Origin: SXOA01 sp051004015
GTDB taxonomy: Bacteria; Planctomycetota; Planctomycetia; Pirellulales; Pirellulaceae
Length of the DNA stretch: 64,000 bases
Direction: 5' to 3'
NCBI GenBank assembly: GCA_051004015.1
Contig: JBPCKT010000087.1
Location: 24,637-88,636 of the forward strand
Below, piece by piece: positions 1 to 7,234 of this stretch. The position numbers and the translations under genes are program-made. Under the pieces are notes generated by a model, which searched no databases, was not told the DNA's origin, and saw only the letters and a program-made list of their open reading frames with translations. The number at the start of each line of letters is the position of its first letter. Within the stretch, counting starts at the first letter, position 1.

Positions 1-2
1 AC

Positions 3-476
3 ACTCTCTCTATGGAATTGCCAAACCGCAGCGGTAATTTTCGCGAAGTCATTCGCCCCGGTGCTTTTGCTGACTCGCTGGTTTCTGGCGAGGACGTGTT
101 CGCACGATTTGAGCATCGCGACGTTATCGGACGTGTCGGAAACGGCACGCTTCGATTGTTTCAAGATGCCCGCGGCGTTCGCTATGAAATCGACCCGGCC
201 GACACCACTGCGGGGCGGGATGCCGTCACGTTGATTCGACGCGGCGACGTACGCGGCAGTTCCTTTGGTTTTGCCGTGCTGCCTGGCGGCGAAAGCTGGC
301 GACGTGAGAGTAGCGGTCAAATCCGCGAAATCACTAAAGCCAAGTTGCTGGAAATCTCTCCCGTGGCAAATCCCGCGTATACGGCAGCAAGTACTTCGAT
401 CAATGGCACTGGCACTGAGCCGGCAGGGCAGCTCAGTCTACTGAAAATGAAGTTGCAAATTGCTGAACGGGAATAA
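3..476 (+). CDS. HK97-family phage prohead protease (5' partial)
   Basis: Likely the serine protease that matures the phage prohead by cleaving the major capsid protein or scaffold. The frame is open to the left edge, and residues before the first ATG at base 12 continue the family's N-terminal pattern, so the true start lies outside the window. Family motifs are visible: FREVIRPGAF, then FEHRDVIGRV (family histidine region), GSSFGFAV (family serine region), and LLEISPVANPAY near the end, which is very typical of prohead proteases. The downstream genes are small and look phage-like, which fits a capsid module. Which His and Ser are catalytic is inferred from family pattern only. Confidence 0.88.
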   Translation, partial: TLSMELPNRSGNFREVIRPGAFADSLVSGEDVFARFEHRDVIGRVGNGTLRLFQDARGVRYEIDPADTTAGRDAVTLIRRGDVRGSSFGFAVLPGGESWRRESSGQIREITKAKLLEISPVANPAYTAASTSINGTGTEPAGQLSLLKMKLQIAERE

Positions 477-520
477 CCCGGCATCGTCTATGGGCAGCCC
501 GCTATAGCTGCCATTCCGTA

Positions 521-560
521 GTCAGGGTGGCCGGTTTGTCTCTTTCCCGGTCGCCCTGGC
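521..560. terminator. Strong hairpin between phage genes
   Basis: A 14-bp stem (521-534 with 547-560, including G-T pairs) closes a 12-base loop. It lies in the 127-bp gap after the prohead protease. No clean T-run follows, only a pyrimidine-rich stretch, so it may be a weak terminator, a processing site or an mRNA-stabilising structure. Confidence 0.4.
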
Positions 561-603
561 TACGCTTCTCTTCTCACCCATTCTCTCGACTTTGGAAAAC
601 TAG

Positions 604-912
604 ATGGCACTTATCAAATCAACGGCGTTTCCTTCCGGCGCTTTCAGCGACCACAAAAATATGAGCGGCAAGTCGTCGCTTGGCGGAACGAATCCGACCG
701 TCGTCAAAACTGGATTCGCTGAACTGTTCTCTTTCACGGCGACGCTGGAAGGCTCTGCCGCTCCCGGCGTAGGAACTTCGGTTCTTACAGTCACAACGAC
801 GAGTGGCGGCGACGTGAACGTTTATGCCTGGAAGCCAACGAGCGCCACGGACCCGACGCTGGTTGCCAGCACTGGGACGGAAGTTTTCAACTGGACAGCG
901 ACCGGCAAATAA
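604..912 (+). CDS. Hypothetical phage protein, 102 aa
   Basis: I do not recognise a family. The protein is small, without cysteine or membrane segment, and rich in Thr, Ser, Gly and Val. Alternating beta-prone stretches (for example TSVLTVTTTSGGDVNVYAW) suggest an all-beta fold such as a small virion decoration or tail-associated protein. That role is inferred only from composition and from its place between the prohead protease and other rightward phage genes. The chosen ATG follows a purine-rich tract (TGGAAAAC). An overlapping leftward frame of similar length is judged to be a shadow. Confidence 0.6.
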   Translation: MALIKSTAFPSGAFSDHKNMSGKSSLGGTNPTVVKTGFAELFSFTATLEGSAAPGVGTSVLTVTTTSGGDVNVYAWKPTSATDPTLVASTGTEVFNWTATGK

Positions 913-1075
913 AGGTTGCATCTCTTATCCGGCTCTGCGTCGCGACGCTCCGCACCCGCACGGCATCACGGCAACAACTCCCGCGGCGCAGGCCGTTTTT
1001 CTCTCGCTGGCTTGAAGGCTCTCGTCAGTCAGCGACGTGATTCCATCCCGTCACTCTTCGCGAGAACCCGCAATA

Positions 1076-1771
1076 ATGGTCATGGTAGGCTTCACCCCTG
1101 GCGACGCGGAACGGATTGCCGAGAGCGTCAGGCGTTCAGAGCGAGCGACGCGAAACTCGCCACGCTTCAGGCGCATCAATGTGCAATCTACGGCGATTGC
1201 TGGCGGACGATTTCTGAATTCGTCAGGCGAGACGGCTCCGCTCGGAGCGTTGATGCGACTCGTCAGTGCCACGCCCGTGGACGGCTTTGACACTCCGTAT
1301 TCCATCGGCAAGCCGAACACGACATTCCAGCGGCACTACCTCGTCAACATCGAAGCTGACGTTGCCGACAACGACTACGGCGTAGCGAGCTGGCTGTCCG
1401 AAGCGGACTTCTTTCTGGCCGGCGGTTCGCCGGCAGTCGGCGACAGCTATGGAGCTACGCCAAGCTCGTGGGCCGCGACAAAGAATCGCTACGGCTTCAC
1501 GGTCACGGGTGGAACAGTTGGCAGCGGCGCTACGCAGCGAGTCACGGGCCGGCAACAGTTCGCTGACGAGTTGATTGGGAAGACGACTGGAATCGCAAAA
1601 GGCTCAACTGGCACGTTTACGATCTGGCAGCGCAATTCGTCAACCGGTACTTGGGAAACTTCTGGCCTGACGATTACGGCTAGAGCCCTCGGGGCTGCCC
1701 TCACTACTGGCAAGTACGCACAAGCGAGTTGGCGTTGTGGCGAGTGGGTCGCTGGACCTTGGGAGTGCTAA
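1076..1771 (+). CDS. Hypothetical phage protein, about 231 aa
   Basis: Unrecognised protein in the rightward phage structural block. I start it at the ATG at 1076 (MVMVGFTPGDAERI) because codons upstream of it are arginine/serine-rich and lack a ribosome site; a start 13 codons earlier is possible. The N-terminal 50 residues are helical and basic. The rest is Gly/Thr/Ser-rich and beta-prone, with no cysteine until WRCGEWVAGPWEC at the C-terminus. This composition fits a virion or tail-associated protein but proves nothing. The 160-bp gap before it contains a weak stem (968-972 with 992-996) followed by five T, which could be a poor terminator. Confidence 0.55.
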   Translation: MVMVGFTPGDAERIAESVRRSERATRNSPRFRRINVQSTAIAGGRFLNSSGETAPLGALMRLVSATPVDGFDTPYSIGKPNTTFQRHYLVNIEADVADNDYGVASWLSEADFFLAGGSPAVGDSYGATPSSWAATKNRYGFTVTGGTVGSGATQRVTGRQQFADELIGKTTGIAKGSTGTFTIWQRNSSTGTWETSGLTITARALGAALTTGKYAQASWRCGEWVAGPWEC

Positions 1772-1905
1772 ATGTTAGCGAGCGGATGCGGTCGCTTCTA
1801 ATCCGGTCCTGTGCCGCGGGCAATGTTCCGCACCCCCAAGCTTCACAACGGCACCGCGACGTAGGCTGCTTTCGTTTTCTTTTGTCCGCTGTTTGACAAC
1901 ATCTT

Positions 1906-2028
1906 ATGTGCGAACTCATTACGACATTCGGGATAACTTGCTACGTGGCAGTTGCCAGCGGAGCGGTCAGTATTTTGCTTTCTCGTTTCTGTTTTGATTC
2001 GCGGCAATGTTTTTGGAGTCAAGAATAA
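1906..2028 (+). CDS. Possible 40-aa membrane peptide
   Basis: Short open frame whose TAA directly abuts the ATG of the next gene at 2029, an arrangement that suggests translational coupling. It encodes MCELITTFGITCYVAVASGA and then a further hydrophobic stretch, so one membrane-spanning helix is possible, with four Cys in 40 residues. No good ribosome site precedes it, and the rest of the 257-bp gap (1772-2028) shows nothing else. It may be chance. Confidence 0.28.
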   Translation: MCELITTFGITCYVAVASGAVSILLSRFCFDSRQCFWSQE

Positions 2029-2511
2029 ATGGCGTTTTCTAGTAACCACTGTTGGAAGTGCTCCGTATTACCCGCGTCTAATTCGTTTCAGCTTGTCATC
2101 TCAGGTATTGCCGGCGAACCGGTCCACGGCTGCACTGACACACTTTGTAATGCAAGTGTGAACGGAACCTTTACGATGGTCATCGGCGGGACACTTTGCC
2201 CCTTCCCTTCGGGCGGCGAGGACTGCGGCTTTTGGCGGCGGCAGGGGACTTACAATAATTGCTGCCCATGCATGTTGCTTTACGCGACAAAAGTTGGTGA
2301 TGACTATATCACGAGGTTGGAAATCAATCTTGGCATATCGATCGGAGGTTATGTGCATGTCGTTACTTACGAATACAACCACGGCACATCGCAGCCGGAC
2401 TGTTCCGCGTTTTCTAACTTGCCGCTGGCATTTGTTTCCAATCCGATTTTCTTCAACCAAATATGTGTTGGTTTCCCGGCAGCCACCGTCCTACTTTCGG
2501 CGATACCATAA
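2029..2511 (+). CDS. Cysteine-rich phage hypothetical protein, 160 aa
   Basis: No family recognised. About a dozen cysteines are spread through the chain (HCWKC near the N-terminus, GCTDTLC, DCGFW, NCCPCM, DCSAF, QICVG), which suggests disulfides or metal binding. There is no obvious signal peptide. Beta-prone segments dominate (YITRLEINLGISIGGYVHVV), as in tail-associated or receptor-binding domains, but this is speculation. Its TAA overlaps the ATG of the next gene (TAATG), so the two are probably translationally coupled. A GGAG about 15 bases upstream may serve as a ribosome site. Confidence 0.6.
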   Translation: MAFSSNHCWKCSVLPASNSFQLVISGIAGEPVHGCTDTLCNASVNGTFTMVIGGTLCPFPSGGEDCGFWRRQGTYNNCCPCMLLYATKVGDDYITRLEINLGISIGGYVHVVTYEYNHGTSQPDCSAFSNLPLAFVSNPIFFNQICVGFPAATVLLSAIP

Positions 2512-2972
2512 TGAACTGCACGTTTCAAAACTCGACGAAGCCTGATGCGAACGGCTGGCGGAAGGTCCGCTGTAGCGTCTGCGGATTTGAGTTTCCATTG
2601 CCTACGCCGAGTCCGCTGGCCAGCATCCATCACCGTTGCATTGCGACCTATGTGTCTGCCCCCGTTGGCCGCGAACTATCCGCGGTGCTGACGGAATTTA
2701 GACTCTCCGCGAATGCATCCTGCGGTTGCGCAGAATTTGCGGCGATCATGGACGAATGGGGAATCGACGGCTGCCGTGAGTACCGCGCGGAAATCATCGG
2801 CAGGCTCAAAGAGGGTTATGAGTCAGCAACCTGGCTGGAAACGATTCGGGCGGGCTGGCGGGGACTGTTTCAAATCAACCCGCTGGACCCGCTCGGATCA
2901 CTGGTCGATCTGGCAATTGCCCGGACGGAAGCGAAGCTACGGTTGCCCGTAATCGGAGAGCAGCCCATTTAG
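2511..2972 (+). CDS. Phage hypothetical protein with N-terminal zinc-binding cluster
   Basis: I start it at the ATG overlapping the previous stop (TAATG), giving 153 aa. Residues 21-43 hold CSVCGFEFPLP followed by HHRC, a likely C-x2-C/H-H-x2-C zinc cluster. The middle carries CGCAEFAAIMDEWGIDGC, resembling a C-x-C / M-x2-W-G-x2-G-C pattern I associate with phage hypothetical proteins, followed by a helical segment (CREYRAEIIGRLKEG). The C-terminal third is helical and may pack on membrane or capsid. The 3' end overlaps tail to tail with the leftward gene ending at 2937. Function unknown. Confidence 0.62.
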   Translation: MNCTFQNSTKPDANGWRKVRCSVCGFEFPLPTPSPLASIHHRCIATYVSAPVGRELSAVLTEFRLSANASCGCAEFAAIMDEWGIDGCREYRAEIIGRLKEGYESATWLETIRAGWRGLFQINPLDPLGSLVDLAIARTEAKLRLPVIGEQPI

Positions 2973-3437
2973 GTCGGGCAAGAATTCCACGGTGCAAGTT
3001 GCGGCGGAAGCGTCACACGGGCGACCGGCTTGTGAGAACACTAGGGGCAGGTTGCCTGTTCCGGTTCCACGCCAGACGACGCGACCGCCCCCGCAGCGGA
3101 TCACTTGAACCAGGCCAGGCTCAACAATCAGCTCCATTTTCTCCCCGCCGAATCCGCCGTTGCAGCCAATGGAGCGGGTAGGGTGCAGGCCGCTTACGTC
3201 GAAGCAATCAGGGCCAGACGGGTCTAAGAGGGACTTTTGCTTCTTCATCGCCGTGGGGCCAGCGGGGATGGCGTACCACTTCCCATTGTACGCATTGCAC
3301 GCCTTGCACGAATCGGCCCCGGTCCCGTTCGCAATTCCACCGATGGTGATTCGATAGCCCGGTGTGGGAGCTGGAGCGGTGAAGGCTGCCAAAGTAAGGC
3401 CGAAAACGACTGCCGCAGAAACGAGAAATCTGGACAT
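2937..3437 (-). CDS. Secreted cysteine-containing hypothetical protein, 166 aa
   Basis: Begins with a clear signal peptide (MSRFLVSAAVVFGLTLAAFT, cleavage near residue 20), so the product is probably exported. The mature part has eight cysteines, including CKACNAYNGKW, and alternating beta-prone Gly-rich stretches. I recognise no domain. It is oriented opposite to the structural genes on its left and overlaps the last by 36 bp tail to tail, which suggests a separate transcript, perhaps a lysogenic-conversion (moron) gene. That role is inference. A ribosome-site-like AGGAGT lies about 8 bases before the ATG. Confidence 0.6.
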   Translation of the reverse strand: MSRFLVSAAVVFGLTLAAFTAPAPTPGYRITIGGIANGTGADSCKACNAYNGKWYAIPAGPTAMKKQKSLLDPSGPDCFDVSGLHPTRSIGCNGGFGGEKMELIVEPGLVQVIRCGGGRVVWRGTGTGNLPLVFSQAGRPCDASAATCTVEFLPDLNGLLSDYGQP

Positions 3438-3704
3438 GGATTGACTCCTAAGAAAAAGTGGATACCACCCGCGCGAGTTATGTACACAAGAATATCAATG
3501 CGCGATTGTCCATGTTAGGTCAAGGCGCATGATTGTGCAGAACGGCCCTAAAAGGCAGGTGCCAGGAGTCGGGGCAGCCAGTCCGAACGCCTGTATTGCG
3601 TTCCTAATGCGTTTTTTATTTAAGACTTTGTTGCGACCGGCTATTTCGGCGGAAACCTGGAAAACCGGCTCGGCAGCCGACACCGAACCGAAGGAGAAAA
3701 ACCT

Positions 3705-3866
3705 ATGACGCTTCAGCAATACTTTGACGCCGTGCGTGAAGCTCAGCGGCGGCTGATTGAAGAGCTGGCCAGGCTGGAAATGGAATTCCTGAAGAGCATT
3801 GGCGGAGTCGCAAGTCAGTCCGCTGCTCCGTCGGCAACGATAGCCCCGATGCCGGTGATGCCCTAA
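3705..3866 (+). CDS. Small helical hypothetical protein, 53 aa
   Basis: Short gene with a strong ribosome site (AAGGAG at 3691-3696). It encodes MTLQQYFDAVREAQRRLIEE, a long amphipathic helix, then a disordered Ala/Pro/Met tail. A still shorter frame of 33 codons (3607-3708, starting MRFLFKTLLR) overlaps its ATG by ATGA and might be a coupled leader peptide. Function unknown; small helical phage proteins of this kind can be inhibitors or assembly factors, but nothing here decides that. The flanking 3438-3704 stretch shows no other gene. Confidence 0.5.
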   Translation: MTLQQYFDAVREAQRRLIEELARLEMEFLKSIGGVASQSAAPSATIAPMPVMP

Positions 3867-4023
3867 GAAAAACAAGCGAACGTGATGACAAAGGCCGGGC
3901 TAGTCTTACGCCTGCCTGCCTGCTGGAGCCGCGCGAAGGCTTATTTACTAGCTCGCGCTCTTTCCCTCCGTGGCGGTGCAATCATCCGCGGGGCATCGCG
4001 TTCGCTTTTTGATTCACAGAACT

Positions 4024-4111
4024 AAGGCGGCTGCCGCAAGCTTGTTGCGAGCGTCAGGCCAACAGGTCATAGCGGGCTTTTGTGATTGGGGTTTGCCATG
4101 CCGCCTTTTTT
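4024..4111. ncRNA. Possible structured RNA or terminator in the prophage
   Basis: AAGGCGGC (4024-4031) pairs perfectly with GCCGCCTT (4100-4107), which runs into six T ending at 4111. Inside, CGCAA (4035-4039) and TTGCG (4045-4049) make a second hairpin. A long closing stem followed by a T-run on the + strand fits either a rho-independent end of a small RNA or an extended terminator for the small gene at 3705. The 258-bp gap holds no convincing gene. Confidence 0.3.
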
Positions 4112-4124
4112 ACAAGTCCAGTCG

Positions 4125-4964
4125 TCAAGACTTCACGGTTGAAGCAAAATGGTCAACCACGCTCACGATCTCCAGTTGCTTATTGCGGGCCATTCCATTG
4201 AACGTCCTGACCACGTCCACGTCTGACAAATCTCTGAACTCAGGATACTGTGCAATTAGGTAAGAATTTTGCACTGCATCCTGAAGTATATCGAGCATAC
4301 GATACAGCGGTTCCGCTGGATTATCTCCTAATCCCCCGAGGCGGCCGCGCTTTTTAGCACTCAGAGCATACTCAGAGAGAGCGACACTCATCGGTACTGG
4401 CGTTCTCTGCAAGTTTCTTACAGTCAGCAACAGTTCCTTGAGTATTTCTTTATCGCTTAGCTCTGGTGCTGGCGGACTTGCCGGCTGTGCTGCAATCTCG
4501 GCAAGTTTTGCTTCTAGGCTAGGCCACCAGCGTTCAAACGCCCGTCCAAGCCGCTCGGCAGTAAGCGAATTACTTGCCATGCCAGCGTGAATCGAATCGA
4601 CTAGGCGGAGCGTCCCTTCTCTGTCGGCTGCAACAGATTGAAACTGAGTCAGCGGACCTTCAAGATTCGATGGACCTACACGGAACAGGTATGGCACAAC
4701 CTGCCCCGTGGCAACTTTCTTAGAGAGCGCTCCAGCTTCGTACATTATCCAGGGCCGCTGCAAGTTGTCAGGCGTCATGCAGCATACACCGAAGTCGATC
4801 TGTTCAAGCTCACGGCTTAGCTCTGGCCCCCAGCGAGTACCAGGCTGCAAATCGGCCGCGGACATAAATGGGCGAACGTGCTGCAAAACGTCAGGTAGCC
4901 AATCGCTTAGAGCTTGTGCGACTTGCTTGCTTGCCTCGCCTGACCAACTGATGAAGATTCGCAT
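4125..4964 (-). CDS. TIR-domain protein, putative NAD-consuming effector
   Basis: The N-terminal ~125 residues are a bacterial TIR domain: MRIFISWSGE opens strand A, DLQPGTRWGPEL follows, and RPWIMYEAGALSKK carries the glutamate (E76) at the position of the catalytic Glu of TIR NADases. The remaining ~150 residues are helical and unrecognised, perhaps a sensor or oligomerisation region; there is no membrane segment. In known systems such proteins hydrolyse NAD+ or make signalling nucleotides in anti-phage defence. Here it lies 17 bp downstream of a coiled-coil/zinc-ribbon gene on the same strand, inside a prophage, which fits a superinfection-exclusion cassette. The NADase activity and defence role are inferred from family knowledge. 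Confidence 0.82.
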   Translation of the reverse strand: MRIFISWSGEASKQVAQALSDWLPDVLQHVRPFMSAADLQPGTRWGPELSRELEQIDFGVCCMTPDNLQRPWIMYEAGALSKKVATGQVVPYLFRVGPSNLEGPLTQFQSVAADREGTLRLVDSIHAGMASNSLTAERLGRAFERWWPSLEAKLAEIAAQPASPPAPELSDKEILKELLLTVRNLQRTPVPMSVALSEYALSAKKRGRLGGLGDNPAEPLYRMLDILQDAVQNSYLIAQYPEFRDLSDVDVVRTFNGMARNKQLEIVSVVDHFASTVKS

Positions 4965-4981
4965 GATGCTGTTTGGCTAGG

Positions 4982-5377
4982 TCAAAAGTTCTTGTCACAC
5001 TGTGCGCATTTCCAATTTCCGAAGTCATTGAACGGCGGCTTCACTTTCGTCAGTGTCATTTCGCGGTGGTCTACCTGAAAACATCGCGGGCAGTACGGCT
5101 GCTTGTGTTCTGTATCAGTCCGCTGATACAGCACGTTGCCGACTTGCTCGAACTTGTCAGCTTCAGCCTTTCTGTTCTCGTGACTGGCAAGCTGCGTTCG
5201 CAAATCAAGATTTTCTCCCTTCAGCTCCGCGACTTGAATCTTAATGTCAGCCAACGAGATCATTAGGTCTGCAATCAGGTTCTGAGATTCGGCATCTTTC
5301 ACCTTCTGAGCAATTCCCCTTAGCTGCTGAACTAGATCGACTGCTTTGCCGACAAGTGCAATTGTGTCTGAAACCAT
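4982..5377 (-). CDS. Coiled-coil protein with C-terminal zinc ribbon
   Basis: 131 aa. Residues about 5-80 form a continuous heptad-rich helix (for example DIKIQVAELKGENLDLRTQL), likely a coiled coil. The C-terminus has CPRC (96-99) and CAQC (124-127), a four-cysteine zinc ribbon. It sits immediately upstream of the TIR gene on the same strand with a 17-bp gap, so the two are probably co-transcribed. A partner, sensor or scaffold role for the TIR protein is possible but not shown. An AGGAGG-like ribosome site lies just upstream (complement of TTCCTCC near 5380). Confidence 0.65.
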   Translation of the reverse strand: MVSDTIALVGKAVDLVQQLRGIAQKVKDAESQNLIADLMISLADIKIQVAELKGENLDLRTQLASHENRKAEADKFEQVGNVLYQRTDTEHKQPYCPRCFQVDHREMTLTKVKPPFNDFGNWKCAQCDKNF

Positions 5378-5392
5378 AATTCCTCCACACGT

Positions 5393-5554
5393 ATGAAAAA
5401 ACTCCTGATATCTATCGCGTTAATTGTTGCAATTGGCATTGGCGTCAACGTCGCCGGCCACCTCTTCGGAAGCGGCCTGGTGCAGTATCATCGTCTTGTT
5501 TTGGAGCTGCATCGGGACCGGTCGCAGGTTCCGCCTTTTCTTCCATCGCGGTGA
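5393..5554 (+). CDS. Possible 53-aa membrane peptide overlapping a leftward gene
   Basis: Encodes MKKLLISIALIVAIGIGVNV and a short charged tail, a textbook signal-anchor or single membrane helix. Its first 50 bases lie in the gap between two leftward genes; the rest is antisense to the last ~110 bases of the gene ending at 5445. No ribosome site is evident. The hydrophobic segment is convincing, but the antisense overlap makes the call weak. Confidence 0.3.
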   Translation: MKKLLISIALIVAIGIGVNVAGHLFGSGLVQYHRLVLELHRDRSQVPPFLPSR

Positions 5555-6074
5555 GTGGAACGGTAGGAATCCATTGTGGCTCAAACGTCAATGGCTTATC
5601 GCCGTTGTCGTCGTACCAAAGAGTCAAGCGGACGTAGCGATACGTTTTCTTTCCGGAGGCAACCAATTCGACTTCGATATAGCCGGTTTCGCCTGCGTCC
5701 AAAACTAGGTCGTCGATACGCCGTTCGTAGCGTCCCGTGACTTGATTAAAGTGCCGCGGCTCGAAGCGTATAGTGTGCCGCGGAGCTGTCGCGCCTGCTC
5801 CGCCTGGCCCCACTGGGGGTTTATCCAAGATTTCAAGCGTCGCGGACTGAACTAAGCGGTTCCGAGTAGCAGGATTCTTATAAGGAAAGGCTATTGCCCC
5901 GCTGTCAGTGTCTCGCGGACGCAGCGGCACAACCGGCAAGTTGGCTTCCGTCACTTTGTCGCTGTAGTCGCATCCTCGTTGAATTGCGACGGCAAGCAGC
6001 CCTCCACCGATTAAGACTGAGCCAGCCCAAACGGCAATTTTCCAAAGGCGACTTGCTTTATTTTGCTCCGTCAT
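5445..6074 (-). CDS. Membrane-anchored hypothetical protein, 209 aa
   Basis: I start at MTEQNKASRLWK (ATG 6072-6074) because a GGAGG lies 5-6 bases upstream; the open frame goes further but without a ribosome site. One membrane segment (IAVWAGSVLIGGGLLAVAI, residues ~13-31) is followed by a soluble beta-rich region (GRYERRIDDLVLDAGETGYI, then RYVRLTLWYDD) and a disordered Asp/Arg-rich tail. No family recognised. The topology fits a protein anchored by its N-terminus with most of the chain outside the cytoplasm. It sits upstream of the coiled-coil/TIR pair on the same strand but with a 67-bp gap. Confidence 0.55.
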   Translation of the reverse strand: MTEQNKASRLWKIAVWAGSVLIGGGLLAVAIQRGCDYSDKVTEANLPVVPLRPRDTDSGAIAFPYKNPATRNRLVQSATLEILDKPPVGPGGAGATAPRHTIRFEPRHFNQVTGRYERRIDDLVLDAGETGYIEVELVASGKKTYRYVRLTLWYDDNGDKPLTFEPQWIPTVPLTAMEEKAEPATGPDAAPKQDDDTAPGRFRRGGRRR

Positions 6075-6190
6075 TTGCCCTCCCTGACACCGGTCTTGGC
6101 TCGCGGTGCCTAGTCGTGAACATACCGCCAGAGTGCCTAATTGAACAGAGCAGCACCGCTCGATATGCTGTACTCCAAAGGAGTGCAGTA

Positions 6191-6412
6191 ATGTCATTCT
6201 CTCAAATCACGTCCAAGATGGTCCCAGGCGGCTTGCTCGTAACTGCGACCGATGAGCATGGCGAAACCAGAGAGTACAAGCGCCAGCTTGATGGGACGCT
6301 GGCGACGAAGTTACAAGACGAAGATAGCTGGACAGCCACGACTGCCGACAAGCTTGACCCGTTCATTCGGGAATACGTGGCGTCGCGAGCGAGCTATCTC
6401 AAAATGAAGTAG
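6191..6412 (+). CDS. Small hypothetical protein, 73 aa
   Basis: Started at the ATG at 6191, preceded by AAAGGAG about 10 bases upstream. The first ~45 residues are beta-prone (GGLLVTATDEHGETREYKRQ) and the end is helical (KLDPFIREYVASRASYL). No motif or family recognised. It is transcribed divergently from the membrane-anchored gene at 5445-6074 and convergently with the small gene at 6416-6652, with only 3 bp between the two stops, so the spacing is phage-like and compact. Confidence 0.5.
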   Translation: MSFSQITSKMVPGGLLVTATDEHGETREYKRQLDGTLATKLQDEDSWTATTADKLDPFIREYVASRASYLKMK

Positions 6413-6415
6413 AGT

Positions 6416-6652
6416 CTAATGCGGCACGTAGCCATGCCCTCGCGTCGCTTTGTAGCACGCGGCCTTCGCCGCTTCCGCCTCTTGCCTATCGCGTTCCAGT
6501 CTGTGTTGTGCCCAAGCGATGAACGGCAGCAATTCCTCTTCCGTCAGCTCTTGCGGTCGCTGCTGTCCGAAACGCTCTTCAGTGACCGTACCATCGTCGT
6601 GGAAGATAATGTCGATGCCGCCGTATGGTTCATTGGAATCAGGTTGTGACAT
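6416..6652 (-). CDS. Small acidic hypothetical protein, 78 aa
   Basis: Starts at MSQPDSNEPYGGIDIIFHDD. A beta hairpin-like acidic N-terminus is followed by an amphipathic helix (LTEEELLPFIAWAQHRLERD) and a basic tail with a single Cys. The frame is open for a further 67 codons upstream, but that part overlaps the HTH gene at 6685-6915 in another frame and is strongly basic, so I take it as a shadow. No ribosome site is obvious. Function unknown. Confidence 0.5.
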   Translation of the reverse strand: MSQPDSNEPYGGIDIIFHDDGTVTEERFGQQRPQELTEEELLPFIAWAQHRLERDRQEAEAAKAACYKATRGHGYVPH

Positions 6653-6684
6653 GCCGGCAGGGTAGCGGCAACGGAACTGAAAAG

Positions 6685-6915
6685 CTATTCCCGCTGGCGA
6701 CAGCTTCCCGGTTCGGTCGCAAGGCCGGGCCGGTTTTTTTGCTGCGATTGCCTGGCGAGCTTTAGCGCCTTCCGCACTGCACCCGGCGTAATGAATTCGC
6801 GGTCTGCGATCTGCCTGACGGTTGACTGACCGGATTCGATTTCCGCCAGCCATTGACGATTACGGGTGAGCTTTGATTTTGCTCCCGCTCGGCTTTGGCG
6901 TCGCTGCGTTGTCAT
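6685..6915 (-). CDS. Small helix-turn-helix protein, 76 aa
   Basis: Basic protein with a likely HTH in the middle: VRQIADREFITPGAVRKALK. The pattern, a WLAEIESGQ helix then a two-helix unit ending in a recognition helix with Arg/Lys, resembles the C-terminal HTH of some serine recombinases, but the catalytic domain is absent. It may be a small phage DNA-binding regulator. It is followed 32 bp later by the small acidic gene on the same strand, so they may form one transcript. Confidence 0.5.
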   Translation of the reverse strand: MTTQRRQSRAGAKSKLTRNRQWLAEIESGQSTVRQIADREFITPGAVRKALKLARQSQQKNRPGLATEPGSCRQRE

Positions 6916-6960
6916 GGTTGGCGGAGTTGCAAGCAGCGTGCGGAATGGGCGGCTGAAAAT

Positions 6961-7233
6961 TTAGCCCTTGCCTGCCGGCTTTGAAATTACTAAGGCTGCA
7001 AGATGGGCCTGCCAGAATCGCCTGACCACCGCATAGCGTCGCAAGATCGAAGCTCGTGAACGGCGGATGCCAGCGGCGCGGCTAAGCACTTGCCAGACTA
7101 AATACGTTTGACACTGGATTACGGAGACTCGCCAGTGAGCGAGTATTTTTGCCGCCGCGTTGAATTCAATTAGTTGCTGAGCGTCTTTGGAAGTTGTCTC
7201 ACACTTAACTGTCTGAATTGCTGAAAAGTACAT
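6961..7233 (-). CDS. Hypothetical protein, 90 aa
   Basis: Begins 1 bp after the stop of the upstream gene (TAG-G-ATG), with GGAG in that gene's last codons acting as a ribosome site, so it is probably translationally coupled. The sequence is basic and helical (ASILRRYAVVRRFWQAHLAA) with two Cys and no known motif. It is the last gene of the leftward operon starting at 8749. Base composition and codon use look less constrained than in its neighbours, so it could be a spurious frame. Confidence 0.4.
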   Translation of the reverse strand: MYFSAIQTVKCETTSKDAQQLIEFNAAAKILAHWRVSVIQCQTYLVWQVLSRAAGIRRSRASILRRYAVVRRFWQAHLAALVISKPAGKG

Positions 7234-7234
7234 C

